Shown: positions 1 through 5,460 of the stretch, piece by piece
Layout: every line of letters starts with the position of its first letter
How positions within the stretch are numbered: position 1 is the first letter of the stretch
Origin: Planctomycetia bacterium
Lineage (GTDB): Bacteria; Planctomycetota; Phycisphaerae; Phycisphaerales; SM1A02
Assembly (NCBI GenBank): GCA_005804005.1
Contig: SYPI01000103.1
Coordinates: forward strand, 1 to 5,460
DNA length: 5,460 bases
Reading direction: 5' to 3'
Position numbers and translations under genes: made by a program
The notes under the pieces: model-generated
Databases searched by the model: none
What the model saw: only the letters and a program-made list of their open reading frames with translations
Told to the model about the DNA's origin: nothing

Positions 1-285
1 GGCAATTCCCGTCGGCGAGCGGTCGGTGCGATCGCCCGGGGCGACATAGGCCTCGATTCCCAGAATCGGCTTCACCCCCGCGGCGCGTGCGGCATCGTGA
101 CACTCAAAGGCCCCGTGGAGGTTGCCGTGGTCAGTGAGTGCCACCGCATCCATCCCAAGTTCCTTGATGCGTGGCAGCAGTCGCTCAAAGCGATTCCCCC
201 CGTCCAGCAACGAATACTCGGAGTGCAGGTGGAGATGCACGAACCCGGGCGGGCTGGATTTCGCCTTGCTACCGTCCTTGGACAT
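1..285 (-). CDS. dnaE: DNA polymerase III alpha subunit, N-terminal fragment (PHP domain)
   Basis: Replicative DNA polymerase III catalytic subunit, acting in the cytoplasm at the fork. Only the first 95 codons are present; the gene leaves the window in frame at base 1. The visible part is the start of the PHP domain. Residues about 16-29 read FVHLHLHSEYSLLDG (PHP motif with metal-ligand histidines), about 53-60 read TDHGNLHG (second motif), and about 74-86 read KPILGIEAYVAPG, typical of the DnaE1 type in actinobacteria, planctomycetes and many others. The intact HxH and TDHG motifs suggest a metal-binding, possibly active PHP domain, unlike E. coli DnaE, which has lost several ligands; this is inference from a fragment. 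The ATG at 285 is preferred because a GGAG lies 8 nt upstream (294-297). An in-frame GTG two codons earlier is less well spaced. It lies 50 nt after the class IV aminotransferase gene and probably shares its transcript. Confidence 0.95.
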   Translation of the reverse strand, partial: MSKDGSKAKSSPPGFVHLHLHSEYSLLDGGNRFERLLPRIKELGMDAVALTDHGNLHGAFECHDAARAAGVKPILGIEAYVAPGDRTDRSPTGIA

Positions 286-293
286 CTCCACTA

Positions 294-297
294 CTCC
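294..297 (-). promoter_or_regulatory. Shine-Dalgarno site for dnaE
   Basis: On the minus strand GGAG lies 8 nt before the ATG at 285, which supports that codon as the dnaE start. A second GGAG-like run abuts the ATG and is too close to act as the main site. Confidence 0.6.
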
Positions 298-312
298 AGC
301 GGGTCATCTTAC

Positions 313-324
313 TGAGCCGGCTCA
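313..324. repeat. 12-bp perfect palindrome between aminotransferase gene and dnaE
   Basis: TGAGCCGGCTCA is its own reverse complement and lies in the 50-nt gap upstream of dnaE. It has no loop and no T-tract, so it is not an intrinsic terminator. It could be an operator or chance in GC-rich DNA. Confidence 0.35.
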
Positions 325-335
325 ACTTCTCGGCC

Positions 336-1250
336 TCAGGATTCCGCCCCGGCCGGGCACTCCGCGACGAGGCGCTCCTCAAGCAACGCCTGCAGTCGAC
401 GCGAGACACTCCCGACCGACCCTGCGGCGATCGGCGTGGCTTCGATCGCCGTGACCGGCAAGAGCTGATAGCCAGTATTGGTGAGGAAGACCTCCTCGGC
501 CGCCAACAGTTCCTGAATGTTGATCGGTTCCACCCGCACCGGAATGCCGAGTTCACCGGCCAGTTCCATTACCACCGCGCGAGTGACTCCTGGCCGGACC
601 GGAACTGCTCGGGCAGTCCCGCCATGCCGCTCAGCCTCAGCCTCGCCGCGTGCTGGCGGGGTCACCAGCGCCCCCCCCTTGACGAGGAACAAGTTTCCTG
701 TGCTCGCCCCAGCCAAGTGACCGGAGACATCCAGCCAGAGTGCCTCGGCGCAGCCAGCTGCTGCGGCCGCCTGCAGCGCCATCAGCCGCGGCCAATACCA
801 GATGGTCTTGTGCCCGCCGAACGTATCGCCCAGCGGCAGGCGGGACTCGGCGATCAGCACCCGGATTCCGGCGGTTGACTGCGCTGCGGGGAACTGGGAA
901 ACCTCATGTGCGACGATCAGCACCGATGGCAGCGCCGTGGGTTCGCCGACGCGCGGCGCGCCGCGGCGTCCACCAGTGAGTGTGATGCGAATCCTGGCGT
1001 GGGGCGCCTGATTGCGCCGAGCCGCCTCACCGATCGCCTCGCCGAGCGCGCCGACCTCCAGCCGCTGGGCCAGCCCGAGAGTCAACGCCGACTCGCGCAG
1101 CAGCGCGAGATGTTGCCGCAGTGCGAACGGATGTCCATGGCGAGCCTGAAGTGTTTCAAAGATGCCAACGCCATGCTGGACAGCCGCATCCAGGACACCG
1201 ATGCGCGCCTCCTCGGCAGGCAGAAACTTTCCATCCAGCCAGACTTGCAT
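336..1250 (-). CDS. Class IV (fold-type IV) PLP aminotransferase / aminodeoxychorismate lyase-like protein
   Basis: A 304-residue protein of the IlvE/DAAT/PabC family, cytoplasmic PLP enzymes that act on branched-chain amino acids, D-amino acids or aminodeoxychorismate. The N-terminal motif (about 4-33, WLDGKFLPAEEARIGVLDAA then HGVGIFETL) is classic. Arg45 in ALRQH aligns with the PLP-phosphate Arg of IlvE. Lys148 (GGHKTIWY) is the expected Schiff-base lysine. VFLTNTGYQLLPV (254-266) is the usual C-terminal motif. Odd feature: at 177-188, GHLAGASTGNLF, Gly181 occupies the place of the Glu that normally contacts the PLP ring nitrogen. A stretch around 200-217, rich in Ala, Arg and Glu, extends the loop before RPGVTR. 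An 8-base G run (minus strand, 671-678) lies inside the gene but the frame stays open. It begins 9 nt after the upstream small gene with no strong Shine-Dalgarno, so translation may be coupled. The family is sure; substrate and activity are not. Confidence 0.9.
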   Translation of the reverse strand: MQVWLDGKFLPAEEARIGVLDAAVQHGVGIFETLQARHGHPFALRQHLALLRESALTLGLAQRLEVGALGEAIGEAARRNQAPHARIRITLTGGRRGAPRVGEPTALPSVLIVAHEVSQFPAAQSTAGIRVLIAESRLPLGDTFGGHKTIWYWPRLMALQAAAAAGCAEALWLDVSGHLAGASTGNLFLVKGGALVTPPARGEAEAERHGGTARAVPVRPGVTRAVVMELAGELGIPVRVEPINIQELLAAEEVFLTNTGYQLLPVTAIEATPIAAGSVGSVSRRLQALLEERLVAECPAGAES

Positions 1251-1259
1251 GTCCGCAGG

Positions 1260-1673
1260 CTAGCGAACACTCACGCCGATGACTTGCGCGGCGCCAGTGC
1301 CCGAATCATGCAGCGCCAGTACGACGGTGCTTGTCCCGACCCTCAGCACCACCTGATGGGTGACGACGCTTGCCTGGCCTTCCGCTAGCGCCGAATCAAT
1401 CACCTCGATCTGGCAGGGCTGCTGGTCAAGTGGGGGCTCCAGCATGGCCAGGAAGGCCGCGCGAAGCGCCTGCTCCACCGCTGGATCAGACTGACCAAAT
1501 GCCTTTGCCGGATCGCCACCTTCAAGGGTTGTCGCCCAAGCGGCTTCCGCCGTCTGGCGCACTGCCTCCCGACGATCAGCCGGATCCCCCTGCCGTGACC
1601 ACCCGACTACCACAGCGGCGGCCACCAGCACCAGCGGCATGGCTACTGCGCGCCATCGCCAACGCGAATTCAC
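1260..1673 (-). CDS. Small membrane-anchored protein of unknown function
   Basis: A 137-residue protein I do not recognise. A positively charged N-terminus (RWRWR at 4-8) is followed by one hydrophobic segment at about 10-24 (VAMPLVLVAAAVVVGW), which reads as a signal anchor or uncleaved signal peptide. The remaining roughly 110 residues would lie outside the cytoplasmic membrane. They start with an Ala/Glu-rich, probably helical stretch and end in alternating hydrophobic residues (SVVTHQVVLRVGTSTVVLAL) suggestive of beta strands. The GTG start at 1673 directly abuts the TGA of the anti-sigma gene, so the two are surely co-transcribed and probably translationally coupled. An ATG at 1640 is an alternative start but would remove the charged N-terminus. 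Position suggests, but does not prove, a role with the sigma/anti-sigma pair. Confidence 0.75.
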   Translation of the reverse strand: MNSRWRWRAVAMPLVLVAAAVVVGWSRQGDPADRREAVRQTAEAAWATTLEGGDPAKAFGQSDPAVEQALRAAFLAMLEPPLDQQPCQIEVIDSALAEGQASVVTHQVVLRVGTSTVVLALHDSGTGAAQVIGVSVR

Positions 1674-2555
1674 TCAGCCGGCCTGTCCGGTATCGACCCA
1701 GCGCAGCACGACCAGCCCGTGTTCATCGGCCAGTTCGAAATCGCGCAGCTGCCGCACCTGAAGTCCGTCGGCCGCCAGATCCGCAGAAGCGATGCCGGTT
1801 CCCACGCGTAACGAGCCGAATGTGACCCTGACACCGTCGTCGCCCACCGCCGAAACAGTCAGCAACCCACCTGCTCCATCGGCGACAACCACTGGGATGA
1901 TCCGATTGTGGACTGAGTCGGCCACTACGAATCCGGCGCCAGTGAATCCGCCACAGGCAGACATACTGTGAACTACTGGCCGCCAGGTCAGGGCGGATTC
2001 CAGTCCGATTGACTTCGCGGTGATCTCGCGCTCTACCCCGGAAGAAAACGCCCGTGCTGCAAGGGCCTGATACTCCCTCGACAGCTCCGCGTAGAAGAGT
2101 AGTGAGGCGCCGATTCCACCGGCGAAGACCAGACTGGCGGCTCTCCACATAGCGCTGCTGCGTCGCCAACGGGCCGCCTCACGACGGAATTCCCAGTTGG
2201 CGCGGCCGACTTCGGAGATGCCCTCGTGGTAGTCGGAAACCTGATTGGCCACTAGCTCAGCGCTTGCCGGACCGATGCTGGCAATCGGCGCGAATGCCGC
2301 GTCGCGATCCTGCACCGCCTCAGCGACTTCGGCTAGCACCCGGAACTTCAACGAGGGCTCGGGTTCAACGGCTGGCAGGCACAGTTGCTCGCGAGCCAAC
2401 TCAGCCTGAAACTGAATGACCGCCTGCCGCGTCTCGGCATCGGCCGCCTCCAAGCAGCGCTCAAAGCGGACCCGCTCGGCTTCCTCAAGCAGCCCCAGCA
2501 CTTGCAACTGGGCCTGTTCGATCAGTTCATCCCGTTCAGAATCATGAGCCGACAT
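1674..2555 (-). CDS. Membrane-spanning anti-sigma factor, RskA-like, zinc-less
   Basis: A 293-residue protein encoded just downstream of an ECF sigma gene, the usual place for its inhibitor. Residues about 10-80 (LIEQAQLQVLGLLEEAERVRFERCLEAAD...) resemble the N-terminal sigma-binding helices of RskA-type anti-sigma factors, with the typical 'LGLLEEAERVRFE' pattern. The HxxxCxxC zinc motif of ZAS anti-sigmas is absent. A linker follows (about 85-135), then a positively charged stretch (RREAARWRR) and one TM segment at about 137-157. The C-terminal 135 residues would face the periplasm and are rich in short beta-like Val/Gly stretches, as in RskA C-terminal domains. Family knowledge: such proteins hold the sigma factor inactive at the membrane until proteolysis or a conformational signal frees it. 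The ATG at 2555 has GGAG 6 nt upstream. The assignment rests mainly on context plus topology. Confidence 0.8.
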   Translation of the reverse strand: MSAHDSERDELIEQAQLQVLGLLEEAERVRFERCLEAADAETRQAVIQFQAELAREQLCLPAVEPEPSLKFRVLAEVAEAVQDRDAAFAPIASIGPASAELVANQVSDYHEGISEVGRANWEFRREAARWRRSSAMWRAASLVFAGGIGASLLFYAELSREYQALAARAFSSGVEREITAKSIGLESALTWRPVVHSMSACGGFTGAGFVVADSVHNRIIPVVVADGAGGLLTVSAVGDDGVRVTFGSLRVGTGIASADLAADGLQVRQLRDFELADEHGLVVLRWVDTGQAG

Positions 2556-2561
2556 GCGTTA

Positions 2562-2565
2562 CTCC
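2562..2565 (-). promoter_or_regulatory. Shine-Dalgarno site for the anti-sigma gene
   Basis: GGAG on the minus strand, 6 nt before the ATG at 2555. It is the best-spaced ribosome binding site among the minus-strand genes and fixes the anti-sigma start. Confidence 0.65.
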
Positions 2566-2580
2566 AAGTCGAAAGTCCAC

Positions 2581-2593
2581 CGTCACCGTGACG
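2581..2593. repeat. Short inverted repeat in the sigma/anti-sigma gap
   Basis: CGTCAC-C-GTGACG, two perfect 6-bp arms around one base, about 26-38 bp upstream of the anti-sigma ATG. The loop is too small for a hairpin in RNA, so a DNA operator or chance are the options. In the same 113-nt gap the + strand carries ATGTC three times (2641, 2651 and 2666). Confidence 0.3.
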
Positions 2594-2668
2594 CCCCTGT
2601 TCGCCCACAACAATACGCACAATCAGCCGTGTGGATGCATATGTCATCGGATGTCCGTGTCCGAAATG

Positions 2669-3259
2669 TCATTGCCCCGAAGCCTCGTCGGCGCTCAACC
2701 GGCCACGAAGTCGAGCCAAGCCACGGCTCAAGGCGCTCTTCACGGTTCCAAGCGGGGTTTCGAGCTGAACAGAGACCTCACGGAGGGTGAACCCTTGGAG
2801 GTATGTCCGCTCGATAACCTCTCGCTGCAGGTTTGGCAACTCCGCCAGCCGTTTTGCCAACAATCCTTGCGGCATCTGCGCTGTGCCAGAATCGATGTAC
2901 GGCTTTGGTTCAGGGGCGGCATAATCGCCCACCAGAGCGGCGCCGGGCGGCTTGGCCTGTTTTCTTCGGAGCCGATCGATCAGCAGGCGGCGGGTGAGAA
3001 GCATCACCCAGGTAATCAACTTGGCGCGCTCGGGATCAAACCGCGCCGCGGTCTTCCAAAGTTGCACAAAGACCTCTTGGACTGCGTCGTCGGCTTCGGC
3101 CCTAGTGCCAACAGTCTGATAACACGAGCGGAACACCAAGGCTCCAAACCGGGTGTAGAGCTCAATCACAGCGGCGTCATCCCCCTTGGACACGCGCTGC
3201 ATTAGAGACCATTCATCTTGCATCTGGGTCAACTTTGGCCTCCGGCCGCCGACACCCAT
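2669..3259 (-). CDS. ECF-family RNA polymerase sigma factor
   Basis: Extracytoplasmic-function sigma factor that directs RNA polymerase to a stress or envelope regulon. Region 2 is clear (DEWSLMQRVSKGDDAAVIELY, then RAEADDAVQEVFVQLWKTAARFDPER and ITWVMLLTRRLLIDRLRRKQ). Region 4 follows after a linker of about 35 residues (LLAKRLAELPNLQREVIERTYLQGFTLREVSVQL, then GTVKSALSRGLARLRGRL, the helix-turn-helix). No extra C-terminal domain is present. The start is uncertain. The family alignment begins near the ATG at 3223 (184 residues). The ATG at 3259 is given here because coding-like third-position GC extends to it (197 codons including the stop). An ATG at 3280 and a TTG at 3382 are also open, but the last would run into the divergent gene. 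The nearest GGAGG (3239-3243) is 15 nt before 3223, which is too far to decide. The next gene, 113 nt on, encodes its likely anti-sigma. Confidence 0.92.
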   Translation of the reverse strand: MGVGGRRPKLTQMQDEWSLMQRVSKGDDAAVIELYTRFGALVFRSCYQTVGTRAEADDAVQEVFVQLWKTAARFDPERAKLITWVMLLTRRLLIDRLRRKQAKPPGAALVGDYAAPEPKPYIDSGTAQMPQGLLAKRLAELPNLQREVIERTYLQGFTLREVSVQLETPLGTVKSALSRGLARLRGRLSADEASGQ

Positions 3260-3397
3260 CGAACTGGAAAACCTTAGCATCTTCGGATCAGTATCGGTGT
3301 CGACTAGAGAGGTTTTTGCTTCAGATTGGTTCGGATTGTGGCATGCTGCGCATCGAAGGGAGAAGTTCGGGTTGCTCCCCAACCCGAGGAGTCTTAC
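3260..3397. promoter_or_regulatory. Divergent intergenic region between sigma and prepilin genes
   Basis: About 138 bp, AT-richer than its surroundings, between the oppositely oriented sigma and prepilin genes, so it must hold both promoters unless transcripts come from further away. I looked for sigma-70, sigma-54 and ECF (GAAC/GTC) elements on both strands and found only poor partial matches, for example TTGCTT at 3317 followed 17 nt later by TGGCAT. The assignment as a promoter region rests on gene orientation only. Confidence 0.4.
3386..3391 (+). promoter_or_regulatory. Strong Shine-Dalgarno selecting a TTG start
   Basis: GAGGAG lies 6 nt before a TTG at 3398. It is the strongest ribosome binding site in the window and decides the start of the prepilin-like gene against upstream TTG/GTG codons at 3326 and 3338. 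With this start the protein has a 16-residue leader before the prepilin cleavage site. Confidence 0.7.
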
Positions 3398-4219
3398 TTG
3401 GCCCCCCCTCGCCTACCACCTCAACAACCTCAACACTCGCGCGCGTTCACGCTCGTGGAGATGTTGATCGTGATCGCGGCGGTGTCGCTGCTCTCCTCAA
3501 TCATGATGCCGGCGTTGCGCATGGCCATTGACACGGGCCGCCGGACCGCCTGCGCTTCCAACCTGAGGCAGCTCGGAGTCGGGCTGCACGACTTCGCTAT
3601 GCAGAAGTTTCCTCTCATTGAGCAGGGCCACTTGCCACCATCCCATTACTCAGGCGCCGTGGTTGAATCCGACGAGGGCAACTACCCCGCCAAAGCACAG
3701 GAGATGATGGCGGCGACTCACGACCTTGCGCATAGTCCGGATGATCCGCTCACCAACTTCCGCTGGGACGGCTTGGGTTATCTGCTGGCGACCAAGTGCA
3801 TTGAACCGCGACTGCTGTTCTGCCCGTGCCATCGCGGCGACCATCCGTTTGTGGGCTACGGGGAGCAACTGAGCACCGTGACGGGGGCGGGGAGCCAGTT
3901 GGCGGCGGAGCCGCCGCTCTACATCAACTACCACTACCGGGTGGGACTTGATGACGCATTGCTGGGAGAGAACTGGAGCAGTCGTAATCCGACGGCGGTT
4001 GTCGTTTCCGATGGCATGCGCAGCCTGAAGGATTTCAACCATGTTGACAGCAGCAACCTGCTGCGGGTTGATGGGTCGGTGCGCTGGATGCGCTTCAAGA
4101 ACGGCATCATCAATGGCATCCCGAGTTCGGGAGTGATCGCCGATGGCATGCAAGCCCAGGTCAATGAAGACCTGAAGAAGATCTGGAAGATGTTCGACGA
4201 CAGCATCGCCGACCACTGA
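3398..4219 (+). CDS. Prepilin-type N-terminal cleavage/methylation protein with H-X9-DG motif
   Basis: A 273-residue type IV pilin/pseudopilin-like protein, exported and probably processed by a prepilin peptidase. The leader of about 16 residues (APPRLPPQQPQHSRA) is followed by FTLVEMLIVIAAVSLLSSIMMPAL (17-40). This has Phe1 and Glu5 of the mature pilin motif and a hydrophobic helix that would anchor or assemble the subunit. Residue -1 is Ala rather than the usual Gly. A conserved CASNLRQLGVGLHDFA segment follows the helix, as in planctomycete/Lentisphaerae prepilin-like families. Near the C-terminus His215 and Asp225-Gly226 (HVDSSNLLRVDGSVRW) give the H-X9-DG motif. A Cys-rich spot, LLFCPCHRGDH, lies mid-protein. 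A C7 tract (3402-3408) sits directly after the start codon. The gene is divergent from the sigma gene and ends 5 bp from the convergent EEP gene. The exact role (fibre, secretion, surface protein) is unknown. Confidence 0.9.
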   Translation: MAPPRLPPQQPQHSRAFTLVEMLIVIAAVSLLSSIMMPALRMAIDTGRRTACASNLRQLGVGLHDFAMQKFPLIEQGHLPPSHYSGAVVESDEGNYPAKAQEMMAATHDLAHSPDDPLTNFRWDGLGYLLATKCIEPRLLFCPCHRGDHPFVGYGEQLSTVTGAGSQLAAEPPLYINYHYRVGLDDALLGENWSSRNPTAVVVSDGMRSLKDFNHVDSSNLLRVDGSVRWMRFKNGIINGIPSSGVIADGMQAQVNEDLKKIWKMFDDSIADH

Positions 4220-4224
4220 TTGAA

Positions 4225-5169
4225 CTAGTCAGCCGCCGGGGAGAGGTGCCCACGAATCCCGCGATGGCCGGCGACGGCCGGATCGAAGCTGGTCGAGTGG
4301 TGCAGTTGGCGTGGTGGGCGCACCAGGATGTGGTCCGGTCGCCACAGGGGTAACTGACGGGGAAATGTGCCCTGCCAGCCGCAGGTGCTGCCAGATTCCA
4401 TTCCAGGAAGCAGGTGCTGCAACGACCAGCCAAAGGTCATGTTGAAGTCACCCACGGCGACATCCAGTTCCCCGATCCCTACCGCCAGCAGATCGGCCTG
4501 CAGCCGCCGCGCCAGTTGGGACCTTGCAAGCAGCGGGTCAGATGGAAGATCGAAGAGTCCGATTCGGATCCCATTTGGCCACGCCGGCAGCGGCACAGTC
4601 TGGATGACTGCGACGGTGCCAAGCTCCCCGGCGTACACCAGGCGCGAACCAGCCAGTGGGATTCCACTCGCCACCGCGAATGGCCCCACCCGGTAGAGCA
4701 GCGCATCCGCTGGCACCCAGCGATCCGCTTCGGGTGCCTCGCCAAGCCGTCCGCAGTTTCCCACAACGAACAGGTCGGCATCGACGCGGGCAAGCGCGGG
4801 GGTGAACTCCCGGGCTGACTGACCTGGCCAGCGAGCATTGAGATAGGCGATGGAAACTGTGTCACCGCCGGGTGCGGCGCAGGACCAACCAATGCCATCT
4901 CGGAGGGAGAACCCTGCGGCCAGCATCGCCCCCAGCGCCAGAAGTCGTCGCAAGAAGCGCTGACTACCGTGCCGGGGGGCCATATGCCATACCGCGCCGA
5001 CCAGATTGATCAGGCAGACAAGCGGCCCCGGGATCCACAGCAACCATTGGCTCCACCACCAGCGGTCTGAGCAGACCTGCCCTAGAACCCAAGCGAGCAG
5101 TATCGCGACAGCCCCGTACAGCCAGACGAAGTTCGACCACTTTGAGATGACCCTCAACACCAGCGGCAC
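4225..5169 (-). CDS. Three-TM membrane protein with degenerate endonuclease/exonuclease/phosphatase (EEP) domain
   Basis: About 314 residues from the GTG chosen here. Three hydrophobic segments come first (about 12-32, 42-61 and 74-90), then a soluble EEP-fold domain (about 104-314) expected on one membrane face, as in YafD-like proteins. EEP landmarks: IAYLNARW (Asn111, the 'WN' strand), IPLAGSRLVYAG (the 'LLSR.P' strand), VAVGDFNMT (Asp241, Asn243), PDHILV (Asp279, His280) and AGHRGIRGHL (His302). Expected catalytic residues look replaced: the metal Glu of 'LQE' by Asn138 (VVGNCGR), the His of 'NTHL' by Asp (LFDLP), and the Asp of 'SDH' by Gly301. It may be a pseudoenzyme or a diverged branch. 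The start is uncertain: GTG at 5160 or a longer form from GTG at 5310 is possible, but the latter would cover the dnaK promoter region and adds an Arg-rich, poorly conserved-looking N-terminus. No clear Shine-Dalgarno decides it. Confidence 0.75.
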   Translation of the reverse strand: MPLVLRVISKWSNFVWLYGAVAILLAWVLGQVCSDRWWWSQWLLWIPGPLVCLINLVGAVWHMAPRHGSQRFLRRLLALGAMLAAGFSLRDGIGWSCAAPGGDTVSIAYLNARWPGQSAREFTPALARVDADLFVVGNCGRLGEAPEADRWVPADALLYRVGPFAVASGIPLAGSRLVYAGELGTVAVIQTVPLPAWPNGIRIGLFDLPSDPLLARSQLARRLQADLLAVGIGELDVAVGDFNMTFGWSLQHLLPGMESGSTCGWQGTFPRQLPLWRPDHILVRPPRQLHHSTSFDPAVAGHRGIRGHLSPAAD

Positions 5170-5253
5170 CCCGCCCGGTCCAAGTGCCAAGTTGGCAGGG
5201 GACCGGGCCAGCGTGCGGGAAAACCGCGCCCCGCGGCTAGAGCGGCGCGCTGA

Positions 5254-5460
<207 letters not shown>

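Noticed and set aside
671..678. C8 homopolymer (G8 on the coding strand) inside the aminotransferase gene as a frameshift site
   Set aside because: The reading frame and family motifs continue intact across it, so there is no evidence of a frameshift; it is only a possible slippage spot.
171..878. Long plus-strand open frame of 235 codons opposite the aminotransferase and dnaE genes
   Set aside because: It is antisense to two genes with clear family motifs, and its translation is Arg/Pro/Ser-rich without any recognisable domain, as expected for a shadow frame in GC-rich DNA.
2588..3205. Plus-strand open frame of 205 codons opposite the sigma factor gene
   Set aside because: The minus strand encodes an unmistakable ECF sigma factor there; the opposite frame has no motif and no ribosome binding site.
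3338..3358. TGGCAT...GCAT as a second sigma-54 promoter upstream of the prepilin gene
   Set aside because: The GG-to-GC spacing is not 10 bases and the -12 half is not TTGC.
3290..3360. ECF-type promoter (GAAC ... GTC) on the minus strand upstream of the sigma gene
   Set aside because: A GAAC and a GTC are present but about 24 bases apart, well beyond the usual 16-17.
3650..4216. Minus-strand open frame of 188 codons opposite the prepilin-like gene
   Set aside because: The plus strand carries the pilin and H-X9-DG motifs; the antisense frame is His/Arg/Val-rich shadow sequence.

Overview
The window is a GC-rich bacterial chromosomal segment with dense coding, no RNA genes and no recognisable mobile elements. 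The best clue to its source is a type IV pilin-like protein with both an N-terminal prepilin motif and a C-terminal H-X9-DG motif. That architecture is greatly expanded in Planctomycetota and relatives (Lentisphaerae, Verrucomicrobia, Armatimonadetes). An ECF sigma factor beside a zinc-less membrane anti-sigma factor, and a DnaE N-terminus of the GIEAYVAPG type, fit the same assignment. I infer a planctomycete-like bacterium; the sequence does not fix the genus.

Layout. Five genes read leftwards (minus strand) from about 3260 to 1: an ECF sigma factor, a one-TM anti-sigma factor, a small membrane-anchored protein of unknown function, a fold-type IV (class IV) PLP aminotransferase-like protein, and the first 95 codons of dnaE, which runs off the left edge. 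The last four lie so close together (0, 9 and 50 nt apart) that they are probably co-transcribed. The sigma gene sits 112 nt upstream of them. Diverging from the sigma gene, the prepilin-like gene reads rightwards (3398-4219). It ends 5 bp from the 3' end of a convergent minus-strand gene for a three-TM protein with a degenerate endonuclease/exonuclease/phosphatase (EEP) domain. Divergent from that gene, dnaK starts at 5329 and leaves the right edge after 44 codons.

How the genes may work together. The sigma and anti-sigma genes form an extracytoplasmic signalling pair, and the small membrane protein could be an accessory to it. The class IV enzyme and dnaE look like housekeeping genes placed downstream of that pair. 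The prepilin is probably an exported pseudopilin-like protein, and its divergent position makes it a candidate target of the sigma factor, although no ECF promoter could be identified with confidence.

Points most worth a second look: (i) a close match to a sigma-54 -24/-12 promoter upstream of dnaK; (ii) a class IV aminotransferase that keeps its PLP lysine but has Gly at the expected Glu position; (iii) an EEP protein that keeps GDFN but seems to have lost the metal-binding Glu, a His and the terminal Asp; (iv) a pilin start that is a TTG chosen by a strong Shine-Dalgarno, followed at once by a C7 tract. I see no clear, wholly new defence or mobile system here.
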